Shown: positions 40,490 to 54,000 of the stretch, in pieces
How the letters are laid out: each line of letters begins with the position of its first letter
Numbering within the stretch: the stretch's first letter is position 1
Origin: Klebsormidium nitens
Lineage: Eukaryota; Streptophyta; Klebsormidiophyceae; Klebsormidiales; Klebsormidiaceae
Length of the DNA: 64,000 bases
Reading direction: 5' to 3'
NCBI GenBank assembly: GCA_000708835.1
Contig: DF237224.1
Location: 1 to 64,000 of the forward strand
The notes under the pieces: generated by a model
Databases searched by the model: none
What the model was told of the DNA's origin: nothing
Seen by the model: only the letters and a program-made list of their open reading frames with translations
Made by a program: the position numbers and the translations under genes

Positions 40490-42413
40490 CGCGAAGTGGT
40501 TGCAAGCGTACACTTATAGTTTCCTGGATGCCAGCTTATGACTTGGCTAAGTTATAAGCGTGAGACAGAGCATGTTTGCTTTGCTGAGCTTGTCTTGAAT
40601 AAACTCAGGCTTGAACACACGGCTCCTTGGACTCGCATCACCTAACAATCCTTGCAGATTGCCCTTCTACTGCTTCGCGTAGCCCAGCGCAGATCGGTCC
40701 ATACAAGCTAGGTTCAACAAACATCAGCAGGCCGAAGAGAGGTACTAGCAGATCACAGCTTATCTTGTTTCTACAACAAACCACCTGCTTTCTGGAAGCA
40801 GGACCCGTTACCCAGCACGTGAAAGTCTACTGCTTTCTGAAGAGGCCACGGAGTCGAGCCACAATCTCCGCTCAAAAGGCAGACAACATAGCCTTCCTCT
40901 CAGGGCAGTCCTCGAACTTGAAGTTGAACGAAGATGGTCCTTCGAACGAAGTGACGAGGGGCTCCCTCAACCCCTGGAGGCTGGAATCCTCGCCTCGACG
41001 CTTGAAGCCAAGCATTTGCCTGGACACTGGCGCAGATTCACAGCGGAGCTGGCGCCGGCGGCAAGCCAATTTCAAATTGAAGCTTCAGGAATCCCCCAGA
41101 AATGCCCGTATGCTCAACAGGGGAGAGAATATTAGGCCAAATTATTTGTTTCTGTGGACAAGGGTTAGCGAGCCCCGTGAAGACTACCGACAGATTAAAT
41201 GATATAGGTAGATCCAACGACAGGTTCACTTTGACTCAGTAACCAGTTACGAAGAGTGGTCGGAGGCAAGAAACCAGGGCGAGAACATGTTACCCAAGGA
41301 AATGCTCGTATACAGAAGCTGTTGTACAGGCTATGAGAAAGGTTCAGAAGAGTTCTCCTGCAGGGGGGAAGGTTTGTGCACGAACAAGGCATGCAAGAAC
41401 CCCCCACCATGGCGGACCTGGAGGTCATGACGATGGGCATGACACGGTTCGGATCCTGATCGTTATTGGTTGGCCCAGATCTAGGCGCGCGCAACAGGGG
41501 TGGAGCCGTCAGATTTGGCCTCGTCTCAGTGCAGCCGTCCACGTGTCAGGTTCTGTAAGGAGCTTGGGTGATCCCCTTGAGCCGTTCGTCTAGGGGGATC
41601 CCACGTGTACCTACGTACGGTAATTTGCTCAAGACTCAACATGCGTGTGCGGAAAGGTGGGACAGGTACCAGTACAGGCCCGGGGTACAGGGTACCGTAG
41701 GACCTGAAGGCTGAATCACCAGGTACCGTAGGTACTCATGAGTACCTGCCTTAGTACCTAGTACGGTACTCACGCCAAGTTCCAACCGTTGATGCAGTAA
41801 TCTACCAACCCTCGATTCAGTGGTCGGTTGCAGTGCGCAAGCCTGAACAGTGAACTGAGGAAGGCTCAGGCCCAGGACCGTACTCAGCTAGGACTCAGTC
41901 AGGGTCAACCTAGTCAACCTGAGGCTCGTCAGAAGCGTCAACGACCCTAGATCCTCAATCAATTGAAAACCTGCATATGGTCCGACTCAAAGATCCAAGG
42001 AGACACAAAATGCATTGCTGCATTGCATCACATTGTGCTGATGTTGCTTCGTCCAGCAATGTCAAGGACTAAAAATTGGAGAAGGGACAGCACAACCAAA
42101 AAGGCGGCCATCGATTCCCGGCCCTCAGGCCCAGCAATCCAAATACCGCTTTGGTTCAGAACGGCCCCAGTCTTGAGCAAGGCGTGACAACATTGCCATA
42201 TTCTGTGAAAGCAGAGTTTCCGGTGTCTCGCCACTAGCGTACAAACACGGATATTGCGTACCTTCTCCGCTAGAATTGCTCTGTTGCTTGGAGTTAAACC
42301 CCGCCCGCCTCATTTGTTTGAAGAAACATCATTCCCTGATTAATGCAATCAGAGGCCACCTTCTTACACCGACAGATCTCTCCACACAGAATGCATCCAG
42401 TGCACGCTTGCAG
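40490..42413. other. Gap between the two-module gene and a plus-strand gene
   Basis: This is the 5' flank of the two-module gene. A 191-codon plus-strand frame at 40627-41202 is open but has unnatural composition and I do not call it. A minus-strand stretch near 40900-41050 reading EPLVTSFEGPSSFNFKFEDC looks protein-like and might be an upstream exon of the two-module gene, but I could not join it. A GTAC-rich tract at 41605-41770 is listed separately. Upstream exons of the SHIPPO-like gene may lie between 41340 and 42410. Confidence 0.35.
41605..41770. repeat. GTAC-rich palindromic tract
   Basis: About twelve GTAC words, several inside GGTACC, fall within 165 bases (for example at 41607, 41614, 41665, 41671, 41684, 41691, 41722, 41730, 41740, 41753, 41760 and 41765). 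Many pairs could fold on each other. No simple tandem period was found. Confidence 0.7.
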
Positions 42414-42960
42414 AGAGTGATGGCTCCCAGGTTCGAAGTGCGCATGAGCAACCCGGCCGAGAAGGCGACTTGGGACCACAAAGGGCCAGGTAGGGTATTC
42501 ATTGCAGCGCTGACCACTTCCATTGACAGATGTGATTACCTGATCTAATCTAAGCACAACGAGGCATCCTGCCTCTAATGCTTCTATTGAGACCATTCAA
42601 ATCATTGTGGAGTGAAATTCTAGCCCCCTAAAAGATGGCTTTGCATCTCAATATCTGGCATACTTGTGCTGATTTGCGGTGGGAAAGAAGAAACATGTTG
42701 GGTTGTCACTTGACAATTGCCAGCTGTCATCTGTCAGGTGCCTTTGAAGCAAGTCATGCATTGCTTTGTTGAGGCTGATCGCTGTGGACTCTTGTTTTAT
42801 AATAGTGGTCCAAACAAATGAACACACTCAACACAGTAGCATGGAGCGAACCAGACTCAGACTGACAACCTATGCTTTCCACTGTCCTGCAGGTTCCTAC
42901 CTTGGCTTTGACCCCTGCAAGATGAAGCGCAGTAATTGCCAGTCCGCCCAGCGCTCGTAG
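42414..42960 (+). CDS. Tail of a possible SHIPPO/STPG-repeat-like protein, 5' end not found
   Basis: Two exons, 42414-42489 and 42893-42960, fit each other in phase with good acceptors (GCTTGCAG, GTCCTGCAG) and a donor GTAGGG. They translate to a 47-residue C terminus with APRFEVRMSNPAEK, then TWDHKGPGSYLGFDPCKMKR, ending in TAG. The GPGSY element recalls the PGPGxY repeat of SHIPPO (sperm-tail PG-rich) proteins that bind ciliary microtubules. With one copy this is only suggestive. Upstream, a frame near 42080-42175 reading RRPSIPGPQ and KYRFGSERPQS could be another repeat but lacks a good donor. The F-box/LRR gene starts 205 bases further on. Confidence 0.4.
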
Positions 42961-43165
42961 CGTTGGCGTCCCGCTGTGTTCCCTGCACACAGCGCTTCCC
43001 CCAGGGGAACTCTCCCCCCCATTCGCTGCAACTCTGGTTCGCTCTGCCAAAACCAGCAAACGCGCTCTACTTAGGGAGTAGGGATCGGCTTTGTGACCCG
43101 TTCAAAAGCTCGCTTCCGCAGCATTCCTCAGAAAGCAAGCACGCTGCTCTAGTAGACTTGCAAGC

Positions 43166-46100
43166 ATGGCTCGCACTTCCAGAGGCACCGCTCTCCCATC
43201 CGAGGTCATCTCAAACATTCTGGGGCGGCTGGACGCTGCTGACGTGGCGCGCGGGAAAATGGTGTGCGCCAGGTGGCGCGCCGCAGGAAGCCGGGTGAAG
43301 ACCCTGCGGTTCACCGAGGAGACGTTCCCAGAAGGGATGGCGCCTGAGCAGGCTCTGACAATCATGACAAATATGATCATGCAGGTAAGGAGAGGAGAGC
43401 AATCCAGTTGGTTCATTCTAATCTCTTGGATTCCAATGCCTACAACTTTTGATTTACGCTTTTGTTCAGTCACTGGATAGTGGTGGGCTGCTTTCTTTGG
43501 CGACCTTTAATTGAGGTGTACATTCTTGGGTCTCCACTGAACATGGGATATGCTCCCAAGATGCACGTAGATTGCTCCCAAGACCAATGGACGAGAGAAG
43601 AGTGGACGAATATGGACAACGGCCCCTGCATCCAGGACAGCCAGCTTTTACAGGGGCACCCGCAACCTTTTTGCTGCAGTCGCTTTCAAATTTTGAGATT
43701 TTTGTGCACAAACACATTTCGATGGGCTATCTATGAGGGAATCAAAAAGTTAATGTGTGAGTATTGCCACAGGTCGTTTTTCTCGACATACGATCGGTTC
43801 CTTTGCTCGCTGGTTTCTTGGATGAAGACCTGCCAAGACCTGTTTAGTCCGGATTACACATTCTTCTTCTTTACTCTTCGGAAAACCCAGGAGTACTCGA
43901 GGCCCAACTTCTGCTTATTGAAAGCGTATTATAGGATCTTGTCGAATTGTTATTAAGTCGTCCGTCTTATTCTCCTTTACTTCGGCCTAAGATTGAGCTT
44001 CCCTGGCCGCTATTTCCGCCCTCGCTTAGTCATTCTGCTCCACATGTCCCCTAGTTTCGTGTCCGCAGTTGACATCCCTTTCTAACTTTGTTCTTTTTTA
44101 CTTAAGCCCTCTCCGTTCGCCTTCTCCTCGACTCTCTTCCGCTGCAACCCTGTTTCTCTTAAACCCAGGCCACCGAGCTGGAGTGCCTCGACATGACCTA
44201 CGTCAGCACCGCCGGCCTCCCTGACTCGCTCCTCACCGCGTGGCTCCTCGCCATTCGGCCCACTCTAGTTACCCTTCGCTCGACCAACATCTACTCCTTC
44301 GAGCAAACCCTGGCCGGCATGCGCCACCCAACCATCGCGCGCCACGTCAGCGCCCACGTCCAGCGAACCGCGCTCCGCCACCTGGTGCTCTGCGGTGCCG
44401 AACTCCCAGCTGACGTGGCCCCCCTGCCGCTGCTGGAGACGCTCGAGCTGTCTGACGTCAGTGCCACGTCAGCGGCGCTCCGTGGTTTCGTTGCGGGGTG
44501 CGGGCGGCTGGCCAGGCTGACCCTCGCTGACTTGGACGGGTTGAACTGCATCGAGCTAAGGTCGAACTCCCTCCGCGAGCTTTCGATCGGTGCGGAGATG
44601 AACTCGGTTAGCTTCACGGTTAAGCTCGACTGCCCTAACCTGCGCGCCCTGGCTCTCAAGAGCATCAGCCTGCGCAGCGCGCACGTGGCACGCGCTTCCG
44701 CCCTGGAGACCCTCACTTTATGTGACGTCAGCGGAGGGCCGATCACTCTCGGGGGGGTGGGCGACCGCCTCCGGGCGGTAGTCCTGAGGGGGGTGACGTG
44801 GCAGCACGTGGGGGCGGCGATGGGCGCGGCGCAGGGCAAGGACCTGCGCGTGCTCGAGGTTGACGACGTGGCAGGGGCGGACGTCTGGATGGAAGATGAC
44901 GTGAGCATCGAGCATCTGTGCAGGCTCTCGGTGTTCGGTTTTTTACTTTCACGTCTTAGACGAGTTCCGCTGTTACGACTTGAGCTCCAGATGCAGAGCA
45001 GCCTTAAAGCTTTCGGGGCAGCAGTAAACACAAGGTAGTTTGGAGCAGAAAACGATGTTTTGCGTCAGCAAAGCCAAACTTGGAGGCAACCAGACATCGT
45101 GGCGGACATTAGGCTTTTGATGTGTTTCGCCGTTTGCTTGATCGATCCGACAAAGGCATTGCCCACACGTTAGAAGCTAAGCACAGCAGCTGTTGGTTCA
45201 GTCGAAGTCGAGTTCCGTTCCATTAAAGTCCCTTCCTCGCACCATCTTTGTCAAGCTTGTCTGACCTTTTTCTCACCGAACACTTGTCAGGATACCGACA
45301 GCGACAGCCACGTGGTCTCTCCGCGCTCCCCGGCGCCCCATCGGCCCGTCGAACTGGACCTCCTCTCCGACACCGAGGAGGCCTTCGACGTCGAAACCCG
45401 CCGCCGGATCGCCCTCCCCGCGTCGGCCGCGGGCGCCCTCCCGGCCGCGATCGCCAGCTTCCAGAACCTCCAAACCCTGCGGCTCGGGGCCACGATCTGG
45501 AACCTCTGCCGCCAGGCAGGGTTCCGGACGTCCGAGACGCGACAGCCCACCAACGAATCAGCGGCTAAGGGGGCTGTAACGTTCCCGAGGCTGAGAGAGT
45601 TTGGCGTTACGGGGGCACCGGTCGGGGCGGACATCATTCGCGCCATCGAAGCGATGGTGAAAATGTGCCCCGCGCTGCGGAAGCTGGCGCTGTGCGGCGA
45701 GCTCGGCAGGGAGAAAGTGCGTATTCACACCCGTGATCCTCCTCACAATCTTTTTGGTCCAAATCCTCTGATGCCGTCCTTGTCTAATGCTATTTGAGTT
45801 ATCTTCACGTTAGAAACCTGAGAGAAGGCTGTTTGGATGTCCATTCAAGATACTTGTAGAATCATTCGACGGAACGTTCTCTGCTGGACGCTCGTCTACT
45901 TTGACAGCGAAAATGCTGACCCAGCGAGCTGAGCGTCAAAAACCTCCCGTCTGAGGACCAGCTGAAAACATATTTTCCCTTTCGGAATTATCTTATTGAT
46001 GTGAAATCGAAGAAGTCACGGGGCTGGAATCAGATCTATGTCCAGTTGTGACTCAATCTTGGCCGAAGCATTCGAAGGTTCCACAATCTCGCACAGGTTT

Positions 46101-46924
46101 ATGAGGATTCTCTTTCTCATCTCCTCTCGTGATTTTCCGTTTTATGACAGGCCGTCTCCGTCGCGCTGCCCCTCTCGCGGCTGCCCTCCTCCGGCTCCCG
46201 CACCTCTATAGATTCCGCCGCGCCAGCCTGCGACGACTCCACGTCCGGGGAAGTTCTAGACGGCTCCGAAAGCTCGTCGCCCACTTTCCACCAGGGCGCG
46301 CTCGCGCGCTTCCCCGCCGCTGCCGACCGCTTCCTTGACGTCACCCCGTCGGGCGCGTGCGCGAGCGGTGACGTGTGCGCGAGCGAGCGTGACGTCACCG
46401 CCTTCAGCACCAAGTTTGCGTTACAGGTGCGATGCGCAACCGCTTGTTTGTGTGGCTGGTGAAAGGGCGGGCTGAACAACTACTTGCCGCTTTAGTGATA
46501 GTGTCTGCTTTTGTAATTTGATTGGCGGGTAAACGGCTCCCATTTTCAAGAAGGGAGCGGTCCAAATAATGGTGAGTTTCGTCATCATCATCAGCACCAT
46601 ATTACAGTGTGTCTTCTTGCTGAAGTTGCCTTCCTGCTGGAGGGGCAATGGTCATGACAAGTCGTTCTACTTTGGTCACAGATCGGACATGCTAGCTCGA
46701 TGTTTTGAGAGTCGCAAGCTGCTCGCACCCCGTTTCGTCTCTGAAGCACAAGTAGGAAATTCCCGTGATGCCTTTTTCTCTGGCGTAAGTGCTGCGAACG
46801 CTCTTGCTGAACTTTGACATATGTTTCGGCTTGTTTGCAGGCCATGGCCCTCCAGAGAAAGTACCCCAAACTAGTTGTCGACGTCCTGTTCCGGAACTCT
46901 GACCTGCAGACGGCCGACCAGTAG
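43166..46924 (+). CDS. F-box/leucine-rich-repeat protein
   Basis: This is probably the substrate-binding subunit of an SCF ubiquitin ligase. Five exons keep frame with all introns in phase 0: 43166-43384, 44169-44900, 45291-45716, 46151-46426 and 46841-46924, giving 578 residues. The N terminus has an F-box with ALPSEVISNILGRLDAADV and the following WRAAG. Exon 2 holds degenerate leucine-rich repeats: LRHLVLCGAELP, LETLELSDVSATS, LARLTLADLDGLN, LRALALKSISLRS, LETLTLCDVSGG, LRAVVLRGVTWQ and LRVLEVDDVAG. Exon 3 continues with LQTLRLGATIWN, LREFGVTGAPVG and LRKLALCGELG. Exon 4 encodes a Ser/Ala-rich, probably disordered region and exon 5 a short last repeat ending VLFRNSDLQTADQ. The product target is unknown. 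Exon 2 could read past the GTGAGC donor at 44901 to a stop at 45036, giving a shorter form. Confidence 0.85.
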
Positions 46925-48052
46925 GACTGATATGCACGCCCCACATTGGTAGATTGCGGAAGAGTTGACTGATTACATTGCTGTGGTAGGATAGATATCG
47001 TACACCGCTGTGAAGCTGAGGGACAGTAGAACGATAGCACATTGCTTTGAACATTCAATCCAGCGGAATTTTCGAGACTGTACAAAGAGGATTAACCTAT
47101 ACTAATATAAGCTTGCCATAGGAACCATCGTCTGTATGCAGTGACTGCCGTGCAAAAGTTTAACATGCAGGAATTTAGGTATGAGTCCGGGGCCACCGTC
47201 GTCATCGAATCTTGGTAACTTTCTGGATCCTGCATGATTGCTCCCATCAACGCCGCTCATGGACACCTAGGCAATTGCAGAACCTGGCTCGGTCCAGTTT
47301 TGTTGCCACCGTGATGTCTGATGAATGATGAATTAGGTGACGCTGATCGACGCGCGCGGCCGCGGTCACACATGCTATAGCTTGAGGACGGTCAGTTTAT
47401 ATATCATTGCAATCGATAGTAACGGACTCGCGATCATGATGCCCACGTATATACTCGCAATCATGATGCCCACGTATATACTCGCGCGGCCTAATGATAC
47501 GTAGAGCTGGGGTCGGCATGTTTTCCTTATATATATAAAGCTAGCACGCGCGCGCGGCTATAGATTGCAGCTGGCCGGTGAGATCATGACAGTAAAATGC
47601 ATGTGCGCCAGATGCAGCTGATCAACAGTGAGATGATCGAGCTGGCGTGTGCGCCAGCCATGATCAGTGAAAATGCATTCTATGCATGCAGAAGATTTCG
47701 GTCGTTGCATAGGTACGTACCCAGATGTGCAGCTCAAGCATTTTGCGTGCAGTGCGCAGCACGGTGCGCGGCGATTGCATAAAGGTGGGCCAGATCTGTA
47801 TACTGAAGGCCGACTTCAATACTCGTCATGATTGATTTGGCAGATTATGTCCACAGACGGTGATTGAGTGACGCACTTCGACCAACGTTTCAAAATAATC
47901 CGCTCGGTAGTCCAATCAGATGCACCTTCTAGTTTAACGCCCGTACAGCAAGTGAACGTAGAATATCGTTTCGGAGGGGAAAACGGCTCGTAAAACAATC
48001 AATAGTAACGTCTCTTGAGATCATGGTCCACAGGATATCCGTCAATCGACGG
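46925..48052. other. Tail-to-tail gap with tetramer-rich island
   Basis: No credible exon was seen. From about 47330 to 47790 lies an island with CGCGCGCGGCCGCGG (near 47352), GCGCGCGCGG (near 47548), repeated TATATATA and many CATG and GATC words. Within it a 26-bp direct repeat is listed separately. Flanks are the 3' UTRs of the F-box/LRR and DUF676 genes. Confidence 0.5.
47433..47485. repeat. 26-bp direct repeat, two copies
   Basis: The unit begins ATCATGATGCCCACGTATAT and ends ACTCGC. Copies at 47433-47458 and 47460-47485 are identical and one base apart. Confidence 0.9.
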
Positions 48053-51000
48053 TCATAGCTTGGCCTCCAGAAACACGGCGGCGTGACCTTCCTCTAAGCT
48101 CCGCAACGTGTCCGCGAGATGGGCGATGACTCCCGCCCCCTCCCAATGCAGCACCTTGTGCTTCACCTGGCAGACATGAAACGGGGGTCATAAGTGTGTC
48201 AGAAAGTCTTTACTTGGACTGCCCACAGATTGGGTCATGCAGACTCGAGAGGCGTCTCTCCCGACAAGACCCAGGTCAAAGATGCTGAGTCATGCAGTCG
48301 CCAGGCATTGTTGTCTATTCCTGCAGGACAGAAAGCGCCTTTCGGGTTTCCTTGCCAAGAAAAGCTACACAGAAAACCTGAAAAATTTCAACGGATGGTT
48401 CACAATCCTAGCAGCATCGGACGTTTCGAGCAGCATTCTGATGGACGTCCAAGGCCTCAGCGTTCCTTCCGACGTGTCCGCCTTGGATAGGATTTCACAG
48501 CCGCTCACCTGTATGCTGTGATGTGCCATGAACGGAAAGAGAGCCCCCGTGAAGCTGCACGAGATGCGAGTCCATAACGTCATATCGGGCGCAATGAAAA
48601 GCACAGGATGGAGAAGCAACACTTAATTTACCAACTTAAGATAGACTTGGAAGGGGTGGATGTGTAGGTGCTGCTACCAAAACAACTTTGGAGCAGATGA
48701 TTGTCCGCGCGCAACGGAGGTGAATCGCGCGCCAGGACAAGGAAGACTTCATGTAACAAGTTTCTCGACCAAAGGGGTCTGCAAATACCCAGCAATAACT
48801 ACACTTCTGACGGCATTGATACATGCGACTTGAACCAGATGCTGACGTGTACCTGACGTCCACTCGCCGCCACGCCACTTGTTGCAGCCCAGCCACCATC
48901 TCCTCTGCACGGAAACCAATTAAAACGAAGTCAGGGGGCGACCGAGATTTCTTTTTTGTAAAAATAAGGGTGCGACTCGAGCCAAGGACGCGTTAAAGAT
49001 GGGCACAAACAACTGTGCTAGATTCATTGTTTTGCCGTAGAAGGCGACAGAAGGGCCCATGAGACCACACAACCATGATCGTGTATCAGACGTTTGGTAC
49101 CAGCAAAGACCATCAGTACTCAGTACTCAGTTCGAAAGCGTCAGACAACGCGAGCAAACACATTTTCAAAAGTGGTTCTCCAAGATTTCCGTCATCGGAG
49201 CACATACAAGTCTTGAGCCCCTCAATCGCTTCCAAACCTGAGTCGTACGATCCAGCTTTCCGGACAAACCTCGCCCTTCTCAAGACGATGCCAAGCAGTG
49301 ACAGAGCATTTTCGGCGACCCCCTTACCTTCCAGCAAGTCGTGCGTGTCGCCGATCCCCCGCCACTGCCGAAAGTTGATCTCGCCGGCGCCCATTGGCCC
49401 CGCACTGGAGGGGGCGTCGAGCACGCTCGCGCTCGCGAGCGGCACCTCCGGGCAGTTCTCGATTGACACCACGTGGCGGTACCGCTTGTCCACTGGTCTA
49501 GACGGCAACTGCGTGTCAAGGGTTTTTTCCATTGCGCGTTCGCTAGTTCCTGCGTTCTTTCTAGGTGGTCAACTTTGCTTGCAATTGGCTTTTAGCGCTT
49601 GTCGAGCGGCTTGCAGACAGTCTTTAAGAAACAAAGAACAAGGTATTTAACTTAGGACTGGTGGAGAAACATGGTATTTGCAGAGCGGTGACCTAAGCTC
49701 TCAACGTTGGTTAAGAGTTGAACTCTCAAAGGCTTTTCCAAAAGTGTCACGCCCAATGCCCACCTTGCGACAAACTCAGTCGTCGGTCAATCGGGGTAAC
49801 CCCTGCCGGCAAACACACCCCCTGAGGCGGACCTCCTACTGATTGTGGAAACGCTATGTCAGCACAACCTTTGGCGAATTTCAGATTCCGCGCATAGTTG
49901 TTTTCTTACTTCAGCACGAGTTGTTCTCGCAAGTCGTCTCGCGCACTACGTGCAAGATGGAGAGGGTCCGGTGCAACGAGCTTACCTTTGGCAACTCTCT
50001 CTCTCTTCGTATGCACGACGTTCGCCAGCCCACCATGTGGTCATACCCCGCGTTGGCGTACAGCACCCGCAACTGGAAGCAGCGCAGAGACGAGCTGCGC
50101 ATGGAAAGGACGGAAGGGTTCAGACCGTTCGAAGAGCGATAACAGTCCAAAAGCAGTTATGACGCCATTAGCTGAGATACATTTTGATAGGTCTCTATTT
50201 GTGTGGAGGTTAATCTATCTTACTTTAGGGTCAATTTCCGGGCCCATAAAAACTGAGAGTCCTAAACCCAGAATTAAGGGTGCGCGTCGACCGAAAAGCA
50301 GCAAAAAGCTTTCCAGATTTTTTAGCCGATCGGATGGCATTTCATAACCACGTGCTTGGCGAAGGTACATACCAGGGGAGTAATATGGCTCAGAAAGTAC
50401 CGTACCTCCTCCCTGTCGGTTCTACAAAGGCAACACTGGAGGCCAAGTAGGTTTTCGGTCGATGTGCAACCTAACATGCTCCGTACCCGTACCCACGATA
50501 GACCCGCAAATGAACCCCACCGGTCCCCCGGGCATGGTCTAACTCAACATAGCCGTTTTCCACATGATTTCGAGACTACTACAACTCGTCCTTTGGTTAA
50601 GAAAACACTCAGCAGAATTTTGCTAAGCAGTAAGTGCTTGAGCGGAGGTGCCGCCCCAAACAAAAGCAGATACGGTGGGCTTGTGAGGAACTGGGGAACA
50701 TTGGAAACGTGCTTACAAGTGTATTTTCAACCAGAGGATTTTGAAACGCGTACTTGAAACCTGGCGAAGCAGAACGCCGGGACACGAAACAATCTTTAAG
50801 AACACCAGGGTTGCCAATCATTGCTTCGAAAAGGGAACATACCGGCAAGCAACAACAGATCTGCAACTTGAGAGAGGTTTTCTATCGATTCCAAGACAAG
50901 AGAAAACTGCTTTGACTAGTCGAAAACTTCTAGCCTGATTCTGCCAACTACACAGCAACCGGGCCAGCATGCACTTCGCCTTTTCTGACGAAGATAGAGG

Positions 51001-54000
51001 CGAACGGTGTCTTGGAACTGTATACGTGCGATCGATACAACTTCGCCCAATCAGATTCAGCATATCAGCGCCACTTACACGAACGGCCCTTCTCGGCAGT
51101 CGCGGCTCATCTTGAGCAGCAGCGGCGGGCGCCGGCTGTTGCCGTCCGTCAGGAAAAGTTGCCGGCCCGTCCGGCCAACGACCAGGGGCGCGATCGGGGC
51201 CGCTAACGTCTCGAGCGGCTTCAACCCAAGTAGGAACGGGAGCTGCAAACATAAGTGTCGATTCTATGAATAATAAGGAGGCGTATGAATCACTAGGTCA
51301 TTCTACCCTAACCCAACCGATCGCCCGCACTGCACCCGAACCCACTAGATTAACCCCATCCGTCCCCCGGGCGTAACTTTATTATTCATAGGGCGTATTT
51401 TTCATGGTATCGAGTTTTATGCTGCAATCGATCAAAGTTAGTCAATCTGTGTTCGTACCTATCCGAGTCGTGCGAAGTAGTGGTGAAGAATCGAGTCGGA
51501 TCTATCATCCTTCCGTTAAAGAAGCGTTACTGAAGCGACTTAGATGTCAATCTTTATGTCCGGGAAGTTAAGGTACGCTCGCAAAGAGCTCTACCGAAAC
51601 GCAAAGGAACTGCTGCAAGTCAATTCTGATATCCGGCTCTTGAAAGGTCCTGCTGACATCATGGTGTTGGCGACGCCACTTGACACCTGGCCTGCTCTCT
51701 CGCGTTCGATCTTCAACAGGTGTGCCAAGTCTTCACAAAAAGCGAAGGCGCAGAAAGCTGTTGCGACTCTCGGCCTCTCACCTGCTTGTTTCCTCGCACG
51801 CCCAGGTGCGGAGACGCGAGCGTGACGAACGCCACCGGTTCGAGGCCAGCAATGGTCGGCAACTCGACGGGCCTGCAGAAAATTGTTGGCAGCAATGTAA
51901 GCTGCGCAATATAGAGTGAGCCAAAAGGGGAGCCATCACAACGTGATTCTCATTCACACTTGGGCCCACAGACAGTCAGATGCAGTCCGTTCTGGTGAAT
52001 GTTGTTGTTTGCTTAGGAAACCGTTGGACCAATTGCGAACTCTGGCGAAAGACAGTTGCCTCTTGAGACACCAAACGGCCTAAGCTTGCAACTACTACTT
52101 TATCGAACCTGCTTTGACCCAGGAAACTCCCACCTCTGGGGCTTTGTAGGAAGCGCAGTACTCCGACGCACTGGGAACCTTCAAGTACGAGCAATTGTTG
52201 ACTGACAATTTCTTTTTTAGGAGCCCTGTCGTCTCCATCACATGCATAACCCTTTCGAGCTGAAGTGCCGTGAAACGTTCGTGTAAGGACAACCTTGCAT
52301 TTACGAAAGCATTGACCTCTTCTAGAACAGACTGTCAGGAGGCTTCGACACTTGACAATCCTTTTGCCAATGTACTTCATGGACTGTGCGGCAAGACAAC
52401 TGAAGCTTCTTGCTTACGAAGCAGATCTCAAGCCCCGTTTCTCACATATCGAGTAGACTGTCCTGCCTTGACCTACATAAAGATCGTTTCGTCTCTGTTC
52501 ACTGGCCGCAGAGTTTACGAATGTAGGTGAGCTCGAGTTCCTGAACAAGCAGCTCGTTTTCGATCGAGGTTTCAACCAGAGGGAGCGTTTCCTTCACCTG
52601 CTCAGCTTTTCTCTGTTCGGTAGGCTCCCGTTTGATTCTGCAATTTCAGGTGGGCTCCCACTGGAAAATTGCACTTCTGGTTGGCTCCCATTGGTCTGTG
52701 CTATTTCTCGTGAACTCCCATTCGTCTGTGCAGTTTTCGGTGGGCTCCCGTTGCTCTGTGCGGCTTTGGAGGCAATCAGGACGGGATGGTGGGGGGGAAG
52801 CGAAGTGTAGAGGACCGAGACTGCGTAGCGCGCAATCAGGCCCCCCAGAGAGTGCGCAACGAATGAGATACGGACAAGGCTGGGATGTGAGCGCACAACT
52901 CCTCGGATCTGCAGCAGCCAAGGAAAGAGGGCGGTCAAAGACCGAGTGGACTAGCATAGAAGGATTTCAATTGGTAGGAGAAGGCCAAGCATTCAAGATA
53001 CCAGAAGCGGGAACCTTGTGGTGAATTGACTTGAGAATGATCTTGCAATTAAGTACTCAACCTTTAGGAGGCCATCAACCTCCATAACACAGGCTTCCGC
53101 AGAATGTCTAGTACCAGAGGTTGGTGAAAAACTGGCCATCAACAAAGACAGGTCGCTTCTACGTTTTTAATCCCTTGCTCACTTCCCCTTACATTGCCAC
53201 ACCACGGTTTACGGGTGAAGCTGATTGACAGCGTCGATGCGTGGTTCTTACCTCCTCTGCCAGCCTCCTTCCTGCAACATCGATCCCATGTAGGGTGTTG
53301 AACCAGCTGTTGGACATACTCGCTGCACAGACATTGCAAGACATCAACAGACAATACAAGTCAAGTTCATGAACTGACTGTTGATTGCTTCATGCCTTTG
53401 TTGAAAGAAACGTCCACCAGGAATGACACAGTCCATGCAAGATGGGTTTTAGATCATAGCGTGGCAGCATGGAGGCTTAATGATTATCTGATTGGTTCTT
53501 AAGCCGAATAACCTGACAAGTTGGGCAGGTTGTGATCTTCTGAAGGACCCTCAGAATTTAGTTCAGACCATTGAAGTCTTTAAAAGAGTAGACAGGCCGC
53601 AAACCACTGTTCCTTCTTTCAATTCACTAGAAACCATCTGTGTCAATAAGATACGGGAGGTTGAGGAGGACTGTGGCAAGCAGAACATACCATACACATA
53701 GACATTCTTCCCAAGGCGTTTGGAAAGCTCCTCTTTGGCATACTTCCAGTCTTGAGCGCTGCTCAGAATTCCGTTGATTAGGACCTGTGAAGAGAAAGCT
53801 CGTTTCAAAAGCAGACCCAGGCAAATGATTGTGGGTGTGTCTGAGAAAGCAACAGGCAAGTGCTAGTCTGACAGACCCAAAATCCTGGCCACCTCATGGC
53901 ACTTGTGCTGAAAAGAAATCAAATATAAGAGTTTGTGCGTCAATATCGCAATTGTCACATCATGGGACTTTGCTTTGGGTTCTCCTGGGCACTGTTGAAA

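Noticed and set aside
40627-41202. 191-codon plus-strand open frame
   Set aside because: Composition is Ser/Arg-rich and irregular, no domain is recognisable, and all three frames have few stops here.
44291-45031. 246-codon minus-strand frame
   Set aside because: It is the antisense shadow of the leucine-rich-repeat exon of the F-box/LRR gene.
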